DNA of 64,000 nucleotides from Coprococcus aceti (GCF_025567285.1 NZ_JAOQJT010000006.1:156100-220099); one strand, 5' to 3'; positions 53,123 to 62,501 are shown, counted from the stretch's first letter. Translations and numbers: made by a program. Notes: a model not told the origin generated them from the sequence alone.

Positions 53123-53171
53123 AAAGACGTGCACGAAAGATTCTTCAAAAAGAACTTTCATGCACGTCTTT
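53123..53171. terminator. Bidirectional terminator hairpin
   Basis: AAAGACGTGCACGAAAG pairs with CTTTCATGCACGTCTTT (53123-53171, one mismatch). It lies 3' of the leftward SPFH gene and ends the preceding rightward stretch. Confidence 0.8.
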
Positions 53172-53208
53172 TAATATCTGTCTTATTTATTTGTAATAGT
53201 CTGATATG

Positions 53209-54165
53209 TTACTGCTTTGATATGGCAGCAGTTTCAGTGCTCTTGGCAACCTCTACAATAGAAGAGGTGAGACCTGCGATTCCCTGTATCTCTGATGGGA
53301 TGATGATCTTGGTAGCCTTGCCGTCTGCAGCCTTTGTAAATGCTTCCAGGCTCTTTAGAGTGATGACCTGATTTGTAGGCATTGACTCATTCAGTGCTCT
53401 GATACCATCTGCATTTGCCTGCTGTACAGCGAGGATAGCCTGTGCCTGACCTTCGGCTTCCTTGATAGTTGCTTCCTTCTTAGCCTCAGCACGGAGGATC
53501 TGAGAAGCCTTCTCAGCCTCGGCCTCAAGGATGACTGACTGCTTGTTACCTTCTGCGATGAGGATGGCTGACTTCTTCTCACCTTCAGCACGGAGGATCT
53601 GCTCACGTCTCTCACGCTCTGCCTTCATCTGCTTCTCCATGGCATCCTGAATAGCTGCAGGAGGGATGATGTTCTTGAGCTCTACTCTGTTGACCTTGAT
53701 TCCCCAAGGATCAGTAGCCTCGTCAAGTGTTGCTCTCATCTTGGTGTTGATGGTCTCTCTTGATGTAAGTGTCTGGTCAAGCTCGAGATCACCGATGATG
53801 TTACGAAGTGTGGTAGCTGTCAGGTTCTCGATGGCCATGATAGGATTCTCAACTCCGTAGCTGAAAAGCTTAGGATCTGTGATCTGGAAGAATACGACTG
53901 TGTCGATCCTCATTGTTACGTTATCCTTTGTGATAACCGGCTGTGGAGCGAAGTCAACAACCTGCTCCTTGAGTGTAACCTTCTTGGCTACCTTATCGAT
54001 AACAGGCATCTTCATGTGAAGTCCAACAGACCATGTTGCCTGATATGTTCCAAGTCTCTCAATTACATAAGCGTGTGCCTGTGGCACGATCTTGATCGTA
54101 CTGCAAATAATAACGATTACGATCAGACATAAAATGATAATAAGTGAAATTCCTGCTCCGTCCAT
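53209..54165 (-). CDS. qmcA: SPFH/Band 7 membrane protein (QmcA/stomatin-like)
   Basis: The 318-residue protein has one N-terminal membrane helix (about 5-25), then an SPFH domain (about 30-190: VPQAHAYVIERLGTYQATW, YGVENPIMAIENLTATTLRNIIGD and DPWGIKVNRVELKNI), and a long Ala/Glu/Arg coiled-coil with repeated EAEKAS/EAKKEA units (about 190-265). These proteins oligomerise at the membrane and are linked to functional membrane microdomains. An NfeD-like gene is immediately upstream, the standard stomatin-NfeD pair. Confidence 0.92.
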   Translation of the reverse strand: MDGAGISLIIILCLIVIVIICSTIKIVPQAHAYVIERLGTYQATWSVGLHMKMPVIDKVAKKVTLKEQVVDFAPQPVITKDNVTMRIDTVVFFQITDPKLFSYGVENPIMAIENLTATTLRNIIGDLELDQTLTSRETINTKMRATLDEATDPWGIKVNRVELKNIIPPAAIQDAMEKQMKAERERREQILRAEGEKKSAILIAEGNKQSVILEAEAEKASQILRAEAKKEATIKEAEGQAQAILAVQQANADGIRALNESMPTNQVITLKSLEAFTKAADGKATKIIIPSEIQGIAGLTSSIVEVAKSTETAAISKQ

Positions 54166-54218
54166 AATAATCTCCTTAATTAAAAATGTGTGTGTCTTAA
54201 GCTGATAAGCCCTTAGCT

Positions 54219-54674
54219 TTATATTGCCGGCTTTCCTGCCTTTTCTACGATTGCTTTGACTCCGGATATCTCGTCGATCACGACCTCGGTTCCGGTTTCA
54301 ATGGTATCGCCATGTTTGGATCTTGCTGTCCACTCAACTCCGTTGATCAAGACCTGACCGGTGGACTTGAGATTGTCTATGTCAGCAGATACGATAACGT
54401 GTTTGCCGATAAGACTTTCTACGTTTGTCTTCACCAGTTGGTTGTCAAGATGCTTCTTGGCAATCGGTCTTGTCGTGAAGAAAAGAATAGTGGTGACAAC
54501 AAGAAATGCAACGATCTGTAGTGGCAGCGATCCGCTGAAAAAAGCGATGATCATTGCCACCAGGGCTCCTCCACATGCCCAGATGGTTGTAAGTCCAAGC
54601 GATATGATCTCAGCAATGAGACATACGGCAAATATGATAAGCCAGGTTGCAATCTCCCAATTCATATAGAACAC
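54219..54674 (-). CDS. NfeD-like membrane protein
   Basis: The 151-residue protein has two or three hydrophobic segments (about 5-75) and a C-terminal OB-fold domain (about 85-150, VESLIGKHVIVSADI and GVEWTARSKHGDTI). This is the short NfeD form that lacks the protease domain and is encoded with SPFH proteins. It is 53 bases upstream of the SPFH gene and probably co-transcribed. Confidence 0.9.
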   Translation of the reverse strand: MFYMNWEIATWLIIFAVCLIAEIISLGLTTIWACGGALVAMIIAFFSGSLPLQIVAFLVVTTILFFTTRPIAKKHLDNQLVKTNVESLIGKHVIVSADIDNLKSTGQVLINGVEWTARSKHGDTIETGTEVVIDEISGVKAIVEKAGKPAI

Positions 54675-54929
54675 CTCCCTCGTTTAGGAAATCCTGGTAT
54701 GCGATACTTTTCGCATTTGCCCTTGGCTAGTTCTCATTTTACTAAAAAACAGTAGGGTAAACAACATAAATTTTCTGAACATACTATCCCCTAAAGTGCA
54801 TTATATGCACGAATTATAAAATTTATGAGATTAAGTGATAAATGTATGGTTAATTTTGCGTAAGCTGTATTGAACAGGTTTGGAAAAACTAATATAATAA
54901 ACACATGCTAAAGAATGGGAGAGAAGAAG

Positions 54930-56579
54930 TTGGCTGTTAATAATAAGAAGAAAAGAATTCTCAACATAAGTCTGGCGGTCATAGGAATAATCGTTGTCGG
55001 ACTCCTTTTTAATAAGATACTGGAGCAATGGTCGGGATTTCGTGCGATACTTGACAAGATATCGAGTGCATTTGCACCGATCATAGTGGGCGCAGTCATT
55101 GCGTTTCTCATGAACCCGATACTTGTTTTTTTCGACAGATTATTTCATACGATATTCCAGGAGAGAGTCATATCGGATAAGAAAAAATTGTTCAAGGTTT
55201 CGAGAACTTTGTCGGTTATTTTAACTACCATAGTGTTCCTTGGAATCATAACCGGAATAGTGTGGCTGGTGGTTCCTCAGCTCTACGACAGTATCAAGCA
55301 GCTTGTGGGCAACATGGATACCTATTATTCCAACCTTCAGACGATGGTGGAGAATATAAATGAGAAGTTCCAGAAGCTCAATATACCTGAGGATCAGATC
55401 AACAAGTATATGAACAATGCATATCTCAAGGTTCAGGATATGCTGAATACCAAGATCATGCCAAATGTGGACAAGATCGTGGTGAACATAGGAAGTGGAG
55501 TGTTCTCAGGACTTAAGTTCCTGTACAATTTCCTTATAGGCATTGTTGCTTCGATATATGTGATGGCAAACAAGGAATATCTTGCTTCAAGGGGAAAGAA
55601 GATAATATATGCGGTATTCAAGGTGAAGAATGCAAATACTATCCTTGACGGACTTTCAGAGATGAACAGGATATTTGGTCAGTTTATAAATGGAAAGATA
55701 CTTGATTCACTTATTATAGGAATGATCATGTTCATAGTATCAACGATACTCAATCTGCCATATGCGGTTCTGATAAGTGTTATCGTTGGAGTGACAAATG
55801 TCATACCGTTCTTCGGACCTATCATAGGAGCTGTGCCATGTTTCTTCATCGTGCTCATTGCAGATCCTATAAAGAGTCTTGTGCTGCTCATTGTTATACT
55901 TGTACTGCAGCAGTTTGATGGAAATATCCTCGGACCGAAGATCATCGGAGATACCACAGGACTTTCAAGCTTCTGGGTGCTCACAGCGGTCATAGTTGGC
56001 GGCGGTTTGTTCGGATTCTTTGGAATGCTTCTCGGAGTTCCTGTATTTGCCTGCTGTTACATGTACATCAACAGGACATGCACTGCAAAGCTGCAGGAGA
56101 AGAATCTTGCGTTCAAGACATCCGAGTATGAGAAGATTCGCAGGATAGATGAGGAGACGGGAGAGCCGATATATATAACTGAGGAAGAAGAGGATATAAG
56201 GTTCAAGAAGAAGACGCCGGAGCAGAAGCTTGCGGAGCGTGAGAACAAAAGGAAGCTCAAGCAGAAGCAGCATATGCTTCAGTACCCATCAGATCTTCCA
56301 GATGATGAATATGTGAAGTCTGGCACTGCGCATGCAGATGATCAGTCTCAGGATGACGATGATTCAGATGATGATCCTATCAGTATATTTGATAAATTCA
56401 TGCATGTTATGAAGAGCGTGGCCAGCAGGGCGGACGCTGAAAAGCTTGCAAATAATATAGTAGGAAGTGATGCAGAGCCTGATAAGGAAGCTGACAGCAA
56501 AGATGACGCTGAAGAAGTTGGAAATGGTCAGGCAAAACCGGAGAGTGATAAAAAAATTTCCGGGAATCAGGATAAATAA
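54930..56579 (+). CDS. AI-2E family transporter with long acidic tail
   Basis: ATG 54915 is in frame, but GGGAG lies eight bases before TTG 54930, so I place the start there (549 residues, MAVNNKKKRILNISL). It has about eight hydrophobic segments (two at about 15-65, one near 95-115, one near 200, and four between 245 and 375), with the LPYAVLISVIVGVTNVIPFFGPIIG block typical of PF01594. After about residue 395 the tail is hydrophilic and strongly acidic (DDQSQDDDDSDDDP). Family members have been linked to autoinducer-2 export or to Na+/H+ antiport; the substrate is unknown here. Confidence 0.87.
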   Translation: MAVNNKKKRILNISLAVIGIIVVGLLFNKILEQWSGFRAILDKISSAFAPIIVGAVIAFLMNPILVFFDRLFHTIFQERVISDKKKLFKVSRTLSVILTTIVFLGIITGIVWLVVPQLYDSIKQLVGNMDTYYSNLQTMVENINEKFQKLNIPEDQINKYMNNAYLKVQDMLNTKIMPNVDKIVVNIGSGVFSGLKFLYNFLIGIVASIYVMANKEYLASRGKKIIYAVFKVKNANTILDGLSEMNRIFGQFINGKILDSLIIGMIMFIVSTILNLPYAVLISVIVGVTNVIPFFGPIIGAVPCFFIVLIADPIKSLVLLIVILVLQQFDGNILGPKIIGDTTGLSSFWVLTAVIVGGGLFGFFGMLLGVPVFACCYMYINRTCTAKLQEKNLAFKTSEYEKIRRIDEETGEPIYITEEEEDIRFKKKTPEQKLAERENKRKLKQKQHMLQYPSDLPDDEYVKSGTAHADDQSQDDDDSDDDPISIFDKFMHVMKSVASRADAEKLANNIVGSDAEPDKEADSKDDAEEVGNGQAKPESDKKISGNQDK

Positions 56580-56629
56580 AACATAATATCAGCACGGGGA
56601 AAGCAGATGCTGTCCCTGTCTGACAAAAG

Positions 56630-56671
56630 AGAAAAGAACAGATTTGCTTTTACACAAATCTGTTCTTTTCT
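56630..56671. terminator. Terminator hairpin overlapping the 3' end of the DUF4250 gene
   Basis: AGAAAAGAACAGATTTG (56630-56646) pairs perfectly with 56655-56671. The right arm is inside the last six codons of the leftward DUF4250 gene, whose stop codon (56652-56650) is in the loop. It ends the AI-2E gene transcript and probably the other too. Confidence 0.8.
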
Positions 56672-56835
56672 GCATCGTATGAATAGTCGATGGATGCGAG
56701 CTTACTCTTGATATCATCTGCATTTACACATAGTGAGCTGCAGAGCTCGTCAAGACTTGGATAGTCATCTCTGAGCTTCGTGTTGATGAAGCTGAGAAGC
56801 ACCATAGGATCCTTTGGAAGTGAAGAGTATTCCAT
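56650..56835 (-). CDS. DUF4250 domain-containing protein
   Basis: The 61-residue protein reads LPKDPMVLLSFINTKLRDDY and then PSLDELCSSL...ASIDYSYDAEKN, the pattern of the DUF4250 family of short Firmicute proteins of unknown function. AGGAGG precedes the ATG (separated by AACTTTAACC). It is a single gene; its end overlaps a terminator stem. Confidence 0.85.
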   Translation of the reverse strand: MEYSSLPKDPMVLLSFINTKLRDDYPSLDELCSSLCVNADDIKSKLASIDYSYDAEKNRFV

Positions 56836-57004
56836 GGTTAAAGTTCCTCCTTGTGGTATATTGGGTCATAATATGCATCGTGTTTATAAATATTATGGTT
56901 GAATTAACTGCATAAAATTGGTATATATATAGTTTGTGATATATATCAAAGATACAAATTGAATTTTACAACAGTGATTTAGAAATGGCAATAAGGAGTT
57001 AGAT

Positions 57005-58660
57005 ATGAGTACAAATACCGGTACGGCAAAGAAAGGAAAGCTATCAGGAAAGGGAAGTAATCTGGCGCTTCAGGCAGGAATCCTGGCGGGAGCCGGAATC
57101 GTGTCGAGGATCATCGGCCTTCTGTACAGATCACCTCTGTATCAGATACTTGGAGATGAGGGAAATGGATATTATGGTTCAGCGTATGCAATATACGCCA
57201 TGGTCATAATGATCGCCACATACAGTATTCCTACAGCGGTGTCGAAGCTTGTTGCCGGTAAGATAGCTATGGGACAGTACAAGAGTGCCAGACGTATATA
57301 CTACTGTACATTTATATATGTAGTCATAGCGGGTGCTGTGGCGGCATTGATCACGTACTTTGGAGCCGAATGGTTTGTAAGTGACCAGCCAAATGCAGTC
57401 TTAAGTCTTAAGATACTTGCCCCTACTATATTTATATCGGGCTTTCTTGCAATATTCCGAGGATATCTGCAGGCGTACAACACGATGGTGCCTACATCTA
57501 TATCACAGATCATAGAGCAGCTTGCAAATGCAGTAGTCAGTATCGTCGCTGCGTATATGCTTGCAAAGCCATTTGCCGCTGGAACAACCGAGCATGCAAA
57601 GTATGGTTCTGCCGGAAGTGCCATGGGTACAGGTGCCGGAGTCCTTGGAGGATTGATATTCATACTGTTCGCTTATGCGAGAAGAAGAAAGGGTATCATG
57701 GAGTCTGTGAAGAACGATACAAGTCCAGACACCGAATCCTATGGAAAGTTATTCAGAATAATCATTGCCACAGTCACACCTATCGTGGTGGCAGCAGTGG
57801 TGTATAACGTGCTCACACCTATAGACATGAAGGTATTCTATGTGGTCATGAAGATGAAGGGCATGGATTCCCTGGAGATGGCAAAGCTGTATGGAATTTA
57901 CTCAGGACAGTATACAGTTCTCACGAACCTTCCGCTTGCCATAGCAGCTTCAGTTGGAATCGCATATATTCCGGGAATATCCGGTGCGTATGCAAGAAAT
58001 GACATGCAGAAAACCAATAAACTCCTGAATCAGGCGCTCAGCATGTCCATGCTGGTCACCATACCGTGTGCGGTTGGAATGGGAGTCCTGGCTAAGCCTA
58101 TAATACAGCTCCTGTTCTCAGGTGCGGATCCGATGGCAGCCAAATGTATGTATCTTGGATTCATATCCATAGTGTTCTTTGCACAGTCAACTGTAACCAA
58201 CAGTGTGCTTCAGGCCATGGGTAAGGTGATGGCACCGGTTATCAATGCCACCCTTGCACTGGTGATACATGTGGTGGTTCTTGTTGTTATGCTGTACTGC
58301 ACAGACTGGGCACTTTATGCACTGGTATTTGGTTCGATAGTGAACTCACTGCTCATATGTATATTCAACCAGCGTTCGCTCACAAAGTACAAGACCGGCA
58401 AGATGGACAACAGGCGAATATACGTTGCACCTACTATAGCATCTATCTTCATGGGTGTTGTTACGATCATTGTATATGAGGGCTGCAGGAAGCTTCTCGG
58501 CAACTGGGTGATCGCGATGTTTGTTGCAGTATTTGTGGCGATCATATTCTATGCGGTGGCTATACTCAAAGCCGGAGGATATACGGAGGAGGAACTTCTC
58601 AATATGCCTAAGGGAGGTCTTATTGTGAGGTTTGCGAAGAAGTTCAGACTGATAAAATAA
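57005..58660 (+). CDS. MOP-superfamily flippase (SpoVB/MurJ-like polysaccharide exporter)
   Basis: The 551-residue protein has 14 or so hydrophobic segments; it begins with a Lys-rich cytoplasmic region (1-22), then ALQAGILAGAGIVSRIIGLLYR, the pattern of the SpoVB/MurJ branch. The YYGSAYAIYAMV and GFLAIFRGYLQAYNTMVPT segments are typical. Such proteins flip lipid-linked wall precursors across the membrane. The ATG follows AAGGAGT. The family is clear; lipid II as substrate is a plausible but unproven call. Confidence 0.88.
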   Translation: MSTNTGTAKKGKLSGKGSNLALQAGILAGAGIVSRIIGLLYRSPLYQILGDEGNGYYGSAYAIYAMVIMIATYSIPTAVSKLVAGKIAMGQYKSARRIYYCTFIYVVIAGAVAALITYFGAEWFVSDQPNAVLSLKILAPTIFISGFLAIFRGYLQAYNTMVPTSISQIIEQLANAVVSIVAAYMLAKPFAAGTTEHAKYGSAGSAMGTGAGVLGGLIFILFAYARRRKGIMESVKNDTSPDTESYGKLFRIIIATVTPIVVAAVVYNVLTPIDMKVFYVVMKMKGMDSLEMAKLYGIYSGQYTVLTNLPLAIAASVGIAYIPGISGAYARNDMQKTNKLLNQALSMSMLVTIPCAVGMGVLAKPIIQLLFSGADPMAAKCMYLGFISIVFFAQSTVTNSVLQAMGKVMAPVINATLALVIHVVVLVVMLYCTDWALYALVFGSIVNSLLICIFNQRSLTKYKTGKMDNRRIYVAPTIASIFMGVVTIIVYEGCRKLLGNWVIAMFVAVFVAIIFYAVAILKAGGYTEEELLNMPKGGLIVRFAKKFRLIK

Positions 58661-58719
58661 AATGTTTGTATAAAAATGTTTCCAAAATTTCTCGAATAGG
58701 AATATACTTGTATCTGGAA

Positions 58720-58737
58720 CGTGAAAACGTTTTCACG
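58720..58737. promoter_or_regulatory. Perfect cre-like palindrome before the chromate-transporter genes
   Basis: CGTGAAAACGTTTTCACG is an 18-bp perfect palindrome with the TGAAAACG-TTTTCA core of catabolite-responsive/LacI-family operators. It ends 13 bases before the start codon at 58751. A TATACT hexamer lies at 58703-58708, so the site would be just downstream of the transcription start and could block elongation. Confidence 0.75.
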
Positions 58738-58750
58738 AGAAAGGTATATT

Positions 58751-59389
58751 ATGGAAAGAGGAAAAAAGAGTAAGACTCTTCTGAAGATATTCATAACAAC
58801 ATTATATCTGAGCACCTTTACCTTCGGGGGTGGATACGTCATCGTATCTCTTATGAAGAAAAAGTTTGTGGATGAAAACCACTGGATAGAGCAGGACGAA
58901 ATGCTTGATCTTGTGGCCATAGCCCAGTCGTCACCGGGACCGATCGCGATAAATGGAGCAATAGCGGTGGGCTATAAACTGTGCGGCATGGCAGGGACAC
59001 TGGTGGCCATAATCGGAACGATCATACCGCCATTTGTCATCATATCCATCATATCTTACTGTTACAGCGCGTTCAGGACTAACTGGGTGATCAGTGAGAT
59101 GCTGGAGGGAATGCAGGCCGGTGTAGCTGCGGTCATTGCATCAGTGACATATGATATGGGAGCAGACATAGTAAAGCAGAAGGATGATCTGGGGATATTG
59201 TTCATGATAGCTGCATTTGTTGCATCCTACATATTGGAGATAAATGTCGTGTTCATAGTAATTGTCTGTGGACTTGTCGGCGTTTGTAGAGGACAGCTGG
59301 AGAAAAGAAGAGGGCATGGGCATAAAAAGACAGAGGATACTTCTGACGGAAATCCTGAAAACCATCCCGACAAAGGGGGGATGGAATAA
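58751..59389 (+). CDS. Chromate transporter family protein, first half
   Basis: The start is ATG 58751 after AGAAAGG; an earlier in-frame codon lies inside the palindrome. The 212-residue protein has about five hydrophobic segments with FTFGGGYVIVSLM and IAQSSPGPIAINGAIAVGYK, both conserved in ChrA proteins. Short ChrA proteins like this work as pairs, the second half being the next gene, which overlaps its stop. The chromate substrate is known for some family members; many in anaerobes probably move another anion. Confidence 0.9.
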   Translation: MERGKKSKTLLKIFITTLYLSTFTFGGGYVIVSLMKKKFVDENHWIEQDEMLDLVAIAQSSPGPIAINGAIAVGYKLCGMAGTLVAIIGTIIPPFVIISIISYCYSAFRTNWVISEMLEGMQAGVAAVIASVTYDMGADIVKQKDDLGILFMIAAFVASYILEINVVFIVIVCGLVGVCRGQLEKRRGHGHKKTEDTSDGNPENHPDKGGME

Positions 59390-59961
59390 TGATCTATTTG
59401 CAGTTGTTCCTAAGTTTCTTCCAGATAGGACTCTTCAGTTTCGGCGGAGGTTATGCCGCCATGCCGCTTATACAGGGACAGATAGTGAAGATACATGGGT
59501 GGATGACCATGTCAGAGTTCACGGATTTGATCACTATATCCCAGATGACACCGGGACCTATAGCGGTCAATTCGGCGACATTTGTGGGACTCCGGGTGGC
59601 TGGATATGTCGGCGCGGTGGTTGCCACGCTCGGATGTATACTTCCTTCATGTATCATAGTCACAGTCATAGTAAGACTTTATCTGAAATACCGCAAACAG
59701 GACATCCTTCAGGAACTGCTCGGAGGAATAAGACCTGCGGTTGTGGCGATGATCGCATCAGCGGGTGTTTCGATATTTGTCACGGCGGTCTGGTCTGGGA
59801 TTGACATGATAAGTATCGCTGGAACTAAGTGGAATCTCGTGGTGATATTTGCGGTAAGTGTTGTTCTGCTTAGAAAATTCAAACTGAATCCTGTGTGGGT
59901 GATGCTGCTTTCCGGCGGGATGCAGGTGATCGTGGGGCTTGCTGGTAGATATCTGATCTGA
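59389..59961 (+). CDS. Chromate transporter family protein, second half
   Basis: The 190-residue protein repeats the ChrA pattern: SFGGGYAAMPLIQ and ISQMTPGPIAVNSATFVGLRVAG, with about five hydrophobic segments. It starts one base inside the previous gene, so the two are translated together and most likely form a heterodimer. The pair is the split form of the two-domain ChrA. Confidence 0.9.
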   Translation: MIYLQLFLSFFQIGLFSFGGGYAAMPLIQGQIVKIHGWMTMSEFTDLITISQMTPGPIAVNSATFVGLRVAGYVGAVVATLGCILPSCIIVTVIVRLYLKYRKQDILQELLGGIRPAVVAMIASAGVSIFVTAVWSGIDMISIAGTKWNLVVIFAVSVVLLRKFKLNPVWVMLLSGGMQVIVGLAGRYLI

Positions 59962-60049
59962 GTAAAAGCATACTATAATTTTAATTAAATTGTAATGTGA
60001 AGAACTTTATTATAGTATGTAAAAAGTAGATGTGGTGGGGAGTTTGCAT

Positions 60050-60484
60050 ATGAAGAAGAAAATATTGATATGTCTGGTAGTACAGTTCATATGCTGGGGC
60101 ATGATGACGCTGTCTGATTACATGGAAGAAACATATAATGATAGTTATAATCTGGTCGTTGTATTTGCTGTACCCCTGATATGCGTAATTCTGTATATTA
60201 TATTCAGAAAATGGATATACGATAATCAGATTGTGCGGCTGAAAGATGTCGCCATAATCTGTGCGGCGTGGATGATCAGTGGATTGATACTGGGATTCCT
60301 GATCGGTGCTCTGGTTATCAATGAAATGTGGATAGTGCCGCAGGCTACAGGAGGATGGGAGCATCTGCTGAATGGAATCGAATATATGATGTTTGCTATT
60401 ACGCTTGCGGGAATACCATTTGTGGCGGTGGTATTGATCGAATCGGTTATAGGGATAGTAAAGGTAGTTAGTAAAAAGGATTGA
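60050..60484 (+). CDS. Small hypothetical membrane protein
   Basis: GGGGAG lies seven bases before ATG 60050 (an ATG-type start is also possible at 60032). The 144-residue protein has four hydrophobic segments (about 5-25, 38-56, 68-92, 115-138) and starts MKKKILICLVVQFICW. I do not recognise a family. It stands between the chrA-like pair and the MarR gene with its own spacing. Confidence 0.6.
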   Translation: MKKKILICLVVQFICWGMMTLSDYMEETYNDSYNLVVVFAVPLICVILYIIFRKWIYDNQIVRLKDVAIICAAWMISGLILGFLIGALVINEMWIVPQATGGWEHLLNGIEYMMFAITLAGIPFVAVVLIESVIGIVKVVSKKD

Positions 60485-60581
60485 ATAATTAAATGCTTCA
60501 TCTGTGAGAGAATCAGGTGGAGCATTTTTTTTGCATGGTGGTTAATGTATTAAACGGGCATATGAAGAGTTTGTATACCCC

Positions 60582-60638
60582 TTGACAAAAAGAAAAATAT
60601 GAATATACTTACCAATGATAATTACCTAAAGTAATTAT
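60582..60638 (+). promoter_or_regulatory. MarR-type operator and promoter
   Basis: TTGACA (60582-60587), a 16-base spacer and TATACT (60604-60609) form a SigA promoter. Immediately after it stands a perfect inverted repeat ATAATTAC-CTAAA-GTAATTAT (60618-60638), the size and position of a MarR autorepression site. Confidence 0.8.
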
Positions 60639-60687
60639 ACGAAATAACAATAAAATAATATTTGATAAATTTACAGGAAGGAATGCT

Positions 60688-61137
60688 ATGACAAAGGAAA
60701 AGATAAAACAGGTGATGGATGCCTGCTATCAAGCTAAGAGAGTCAGAGATATGATGCCAAAGCTGCCAAATGGAGTCACACCGACTCATATACATTATCT
60801 TGATGTGATAACGAGATTTGAGAGGTCTGAGACTGAGGTAAAGGTCAGTGATATAAGTGATGAGCTGGGGCTCCCAAGACCGGGCGTGACAAAGACGATA
60901 AAGGATATGGAACGCTTGGGATTTGTTGAAAAGAAGGCTTCAGAGGCGGATGGACGTTTTGTGTATATCAGGAGCACTCAGGCTGGCAGAGATCTGGTTT
61001 GCAAATATGTTGATGAGTATTTCGCAGGACTGGGGGAGTCTCTTGCCGATATCACAGATGAAGATGCAGATATTATGATAGCGACCATTGAAAAAATTTA
61101 TGATGTTATGAGCAAAAGGAGTCAGAACATAAGATGA
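60688..61137 (+). CDS. MarR-family transcriptional regulator
   Basis: The 149-residue protein has the winged helix pattern (about 30-115) with VSDISDELGLPRPGVTKTIKDMERLGFVEKK and DGRFVYIRSTQAG for the wing. AGGAAGG precedes the ATG. Its stop overlaps the ATG of the MATE gene (ATGA), and an inverted repeat lies on the promoter, so it probably represses itself and the MATE exporter until a ligand binds. Confidence 0.92.
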   Translation: MTKEKIKQVMDACYQAKRVRDMMPKLPNGVTPTHIHYLDVITRFERSETEVKVSDISDELGLPRPGVTKTIKDMERLGFVEKKASEADGRFVYIRSTQAGRDLVCKYVDEYFAGLGESLADITDEDADIMIATIEKIYDVMSKRSQNIR

Positions 61138-62483
61138 GTGTACAGGATAAAACAGATTTTACACAGGGAAGTATAATTAGAAAAATGCTCCCATTCATGG
61201 GGCCGATTCTTGGAGCACTGATACTTCAGGCTGCATATGGTGCGGTTGACCTGCTGGTGGTTGGAAGATTCGGTTCGACGGCGGGGCTTTCAGCCGTATC
61301 AACAGGCAGCCAGGTGCTCAATCTGGTTACATTTGTGATAACAGCACTTGCTATGGGTGTCACAGTGCTTATTGCCAGATATATAGGCGAAAAGAATACG
61401 GATCAGATAGGAGAGCTTCTTGGAGGCGCCACGACTATATTTGCAATACTTGCGGTGGTGCTGGCAGTTGTCATGGTGACGTTTGCAAGACCTTTGTCCG
61501 TGTTGATGCAGGCACCGGCAGAGGCGGTCACTCTTACATCGTCGTACGTGAGGATATGCGGAGGCGGAATATTTTTCATTATGGCCTACAATGTGCTCAC
61601 CGCGATATTCAGAGGATTTGGAGACAGCAAATCACCTCTTATATTTGTGTTTGTGGCATGTATAGTAAATGTTGTCGGTGACCTTATACTGGTTGCGGGA
61701 TGTCATCTGGATGCTGCGGGTGCAGCCATAGCAACCGTTGTTGCCCAGGCTATCAGTGTGGTTCTTGCGCTGGCACTGTTAAAGAAGAAAAAGCTTCCAT
61801 TTAAGATATCAGGAAAAGATTTCAGATTAAACAGACAGTGCAGAAGATTGCTCTCAGTGGGACTTCCGCTGGCGATGCAGGAGTTCCTTACACAGATGTC
61901 GTTCCTTGCTCTGTGTGCATTTATCAACAGACTGGGCCTGGAGGCATCATCCGGATATGGAGTTGCCTGCAAGATCGTCAATTTTGCCATGCTGGTTCCG
62001 AGCTCACTTATGCAGTCCATGGCTTCATTTGTATCCCAGAATGTCGGAGCGGGAAAAGAGGACAGAGCAAGAAAAGCCATGCTTACAGGAATGGGCATAG
62101 GACTGTCTGTAGGCGTGGTGGTATTCATTGGTGTGTGGTTCTTTGGTGACAAAATGACATCAATTTTCACCACCGATGCGTCTGTTATCCAGAGGGGCTT
62201 CGAGTATCTGAGGGGATTTGCGCCTGAGACTATAGTCACGGCGGTGCTGTTCAGTATGATAGGATATTTCAATGGGCATGAGAAGTCGCTGTGGGTCATG
62301 ATCCAGGGACTTATACAGACTCTGCTTGTGAGACTTCCACTGGCGTATTACATGAGTATCCAGCCGGATGCAAGCCTTACGAATATTGGACTTGCAGCAC
62401 CTATAGCCACATGTGTCGGCATCGTGCTCAACGTCATATTCTACATCGTTATGTCAAAGAAGTGGAAAACGGAAAAGACCTGA
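61134..62483 (+). CDS. MATE-family multidrug efflux transporter
   Basis: The 449-residue protein has 12 hydrophobic segments in two similar halves. MLPFMGPILGALILQAAYGAVDLLVVGRFG near the N-terminus and the second-half LPLAMQEFLTQMSFLALCAFINR region match DinF/NorM-type sodium- or proton-driven antiporters. It is translated together with the upstream MarR gene. Confidence 0.92.
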   Translation: MSVQDKTDFTQGSIIRKMLPFMGPILGALILQAAYGAVDLLVVGRFGSTAGLSAVSTGSQVLNLVTFVITALAMGVTVLIARYIGEKNTDQIGELLGGATTIFAILAVVLAVVMVTFARPLSVLMQAPAEAVTLTSSYVRICGGGIFFIMAYNVLTAIFRGFGDSKSPLIFVFVACIVNVVGDLILVAGCHLDAAGAAIATVVAQAISVVLALALLKKKKLPFKISGKDFRLNRQCRRLLSVGLPLAMQEFLTQMSFLALCAFINRLGLEASSGYGVACKIVNFAMLVPSSLMQSMASFVSQNVGAGKEDRARKAMLTGMGIGLSVGVVVFIGVWFFGDKMTSIFTTDASVIQRGFEYLRGFAPETIVTAVLFSMIGYFNGHEKSLWVMIQGLIQTLLVRLPLAYYMSIQPDASLTNIGLAAPIATCVGIVLNVIFYIVMSKKWKTEKT

Positions 62484-62501
62484 AAATAATTAAATAAATG
62501 C

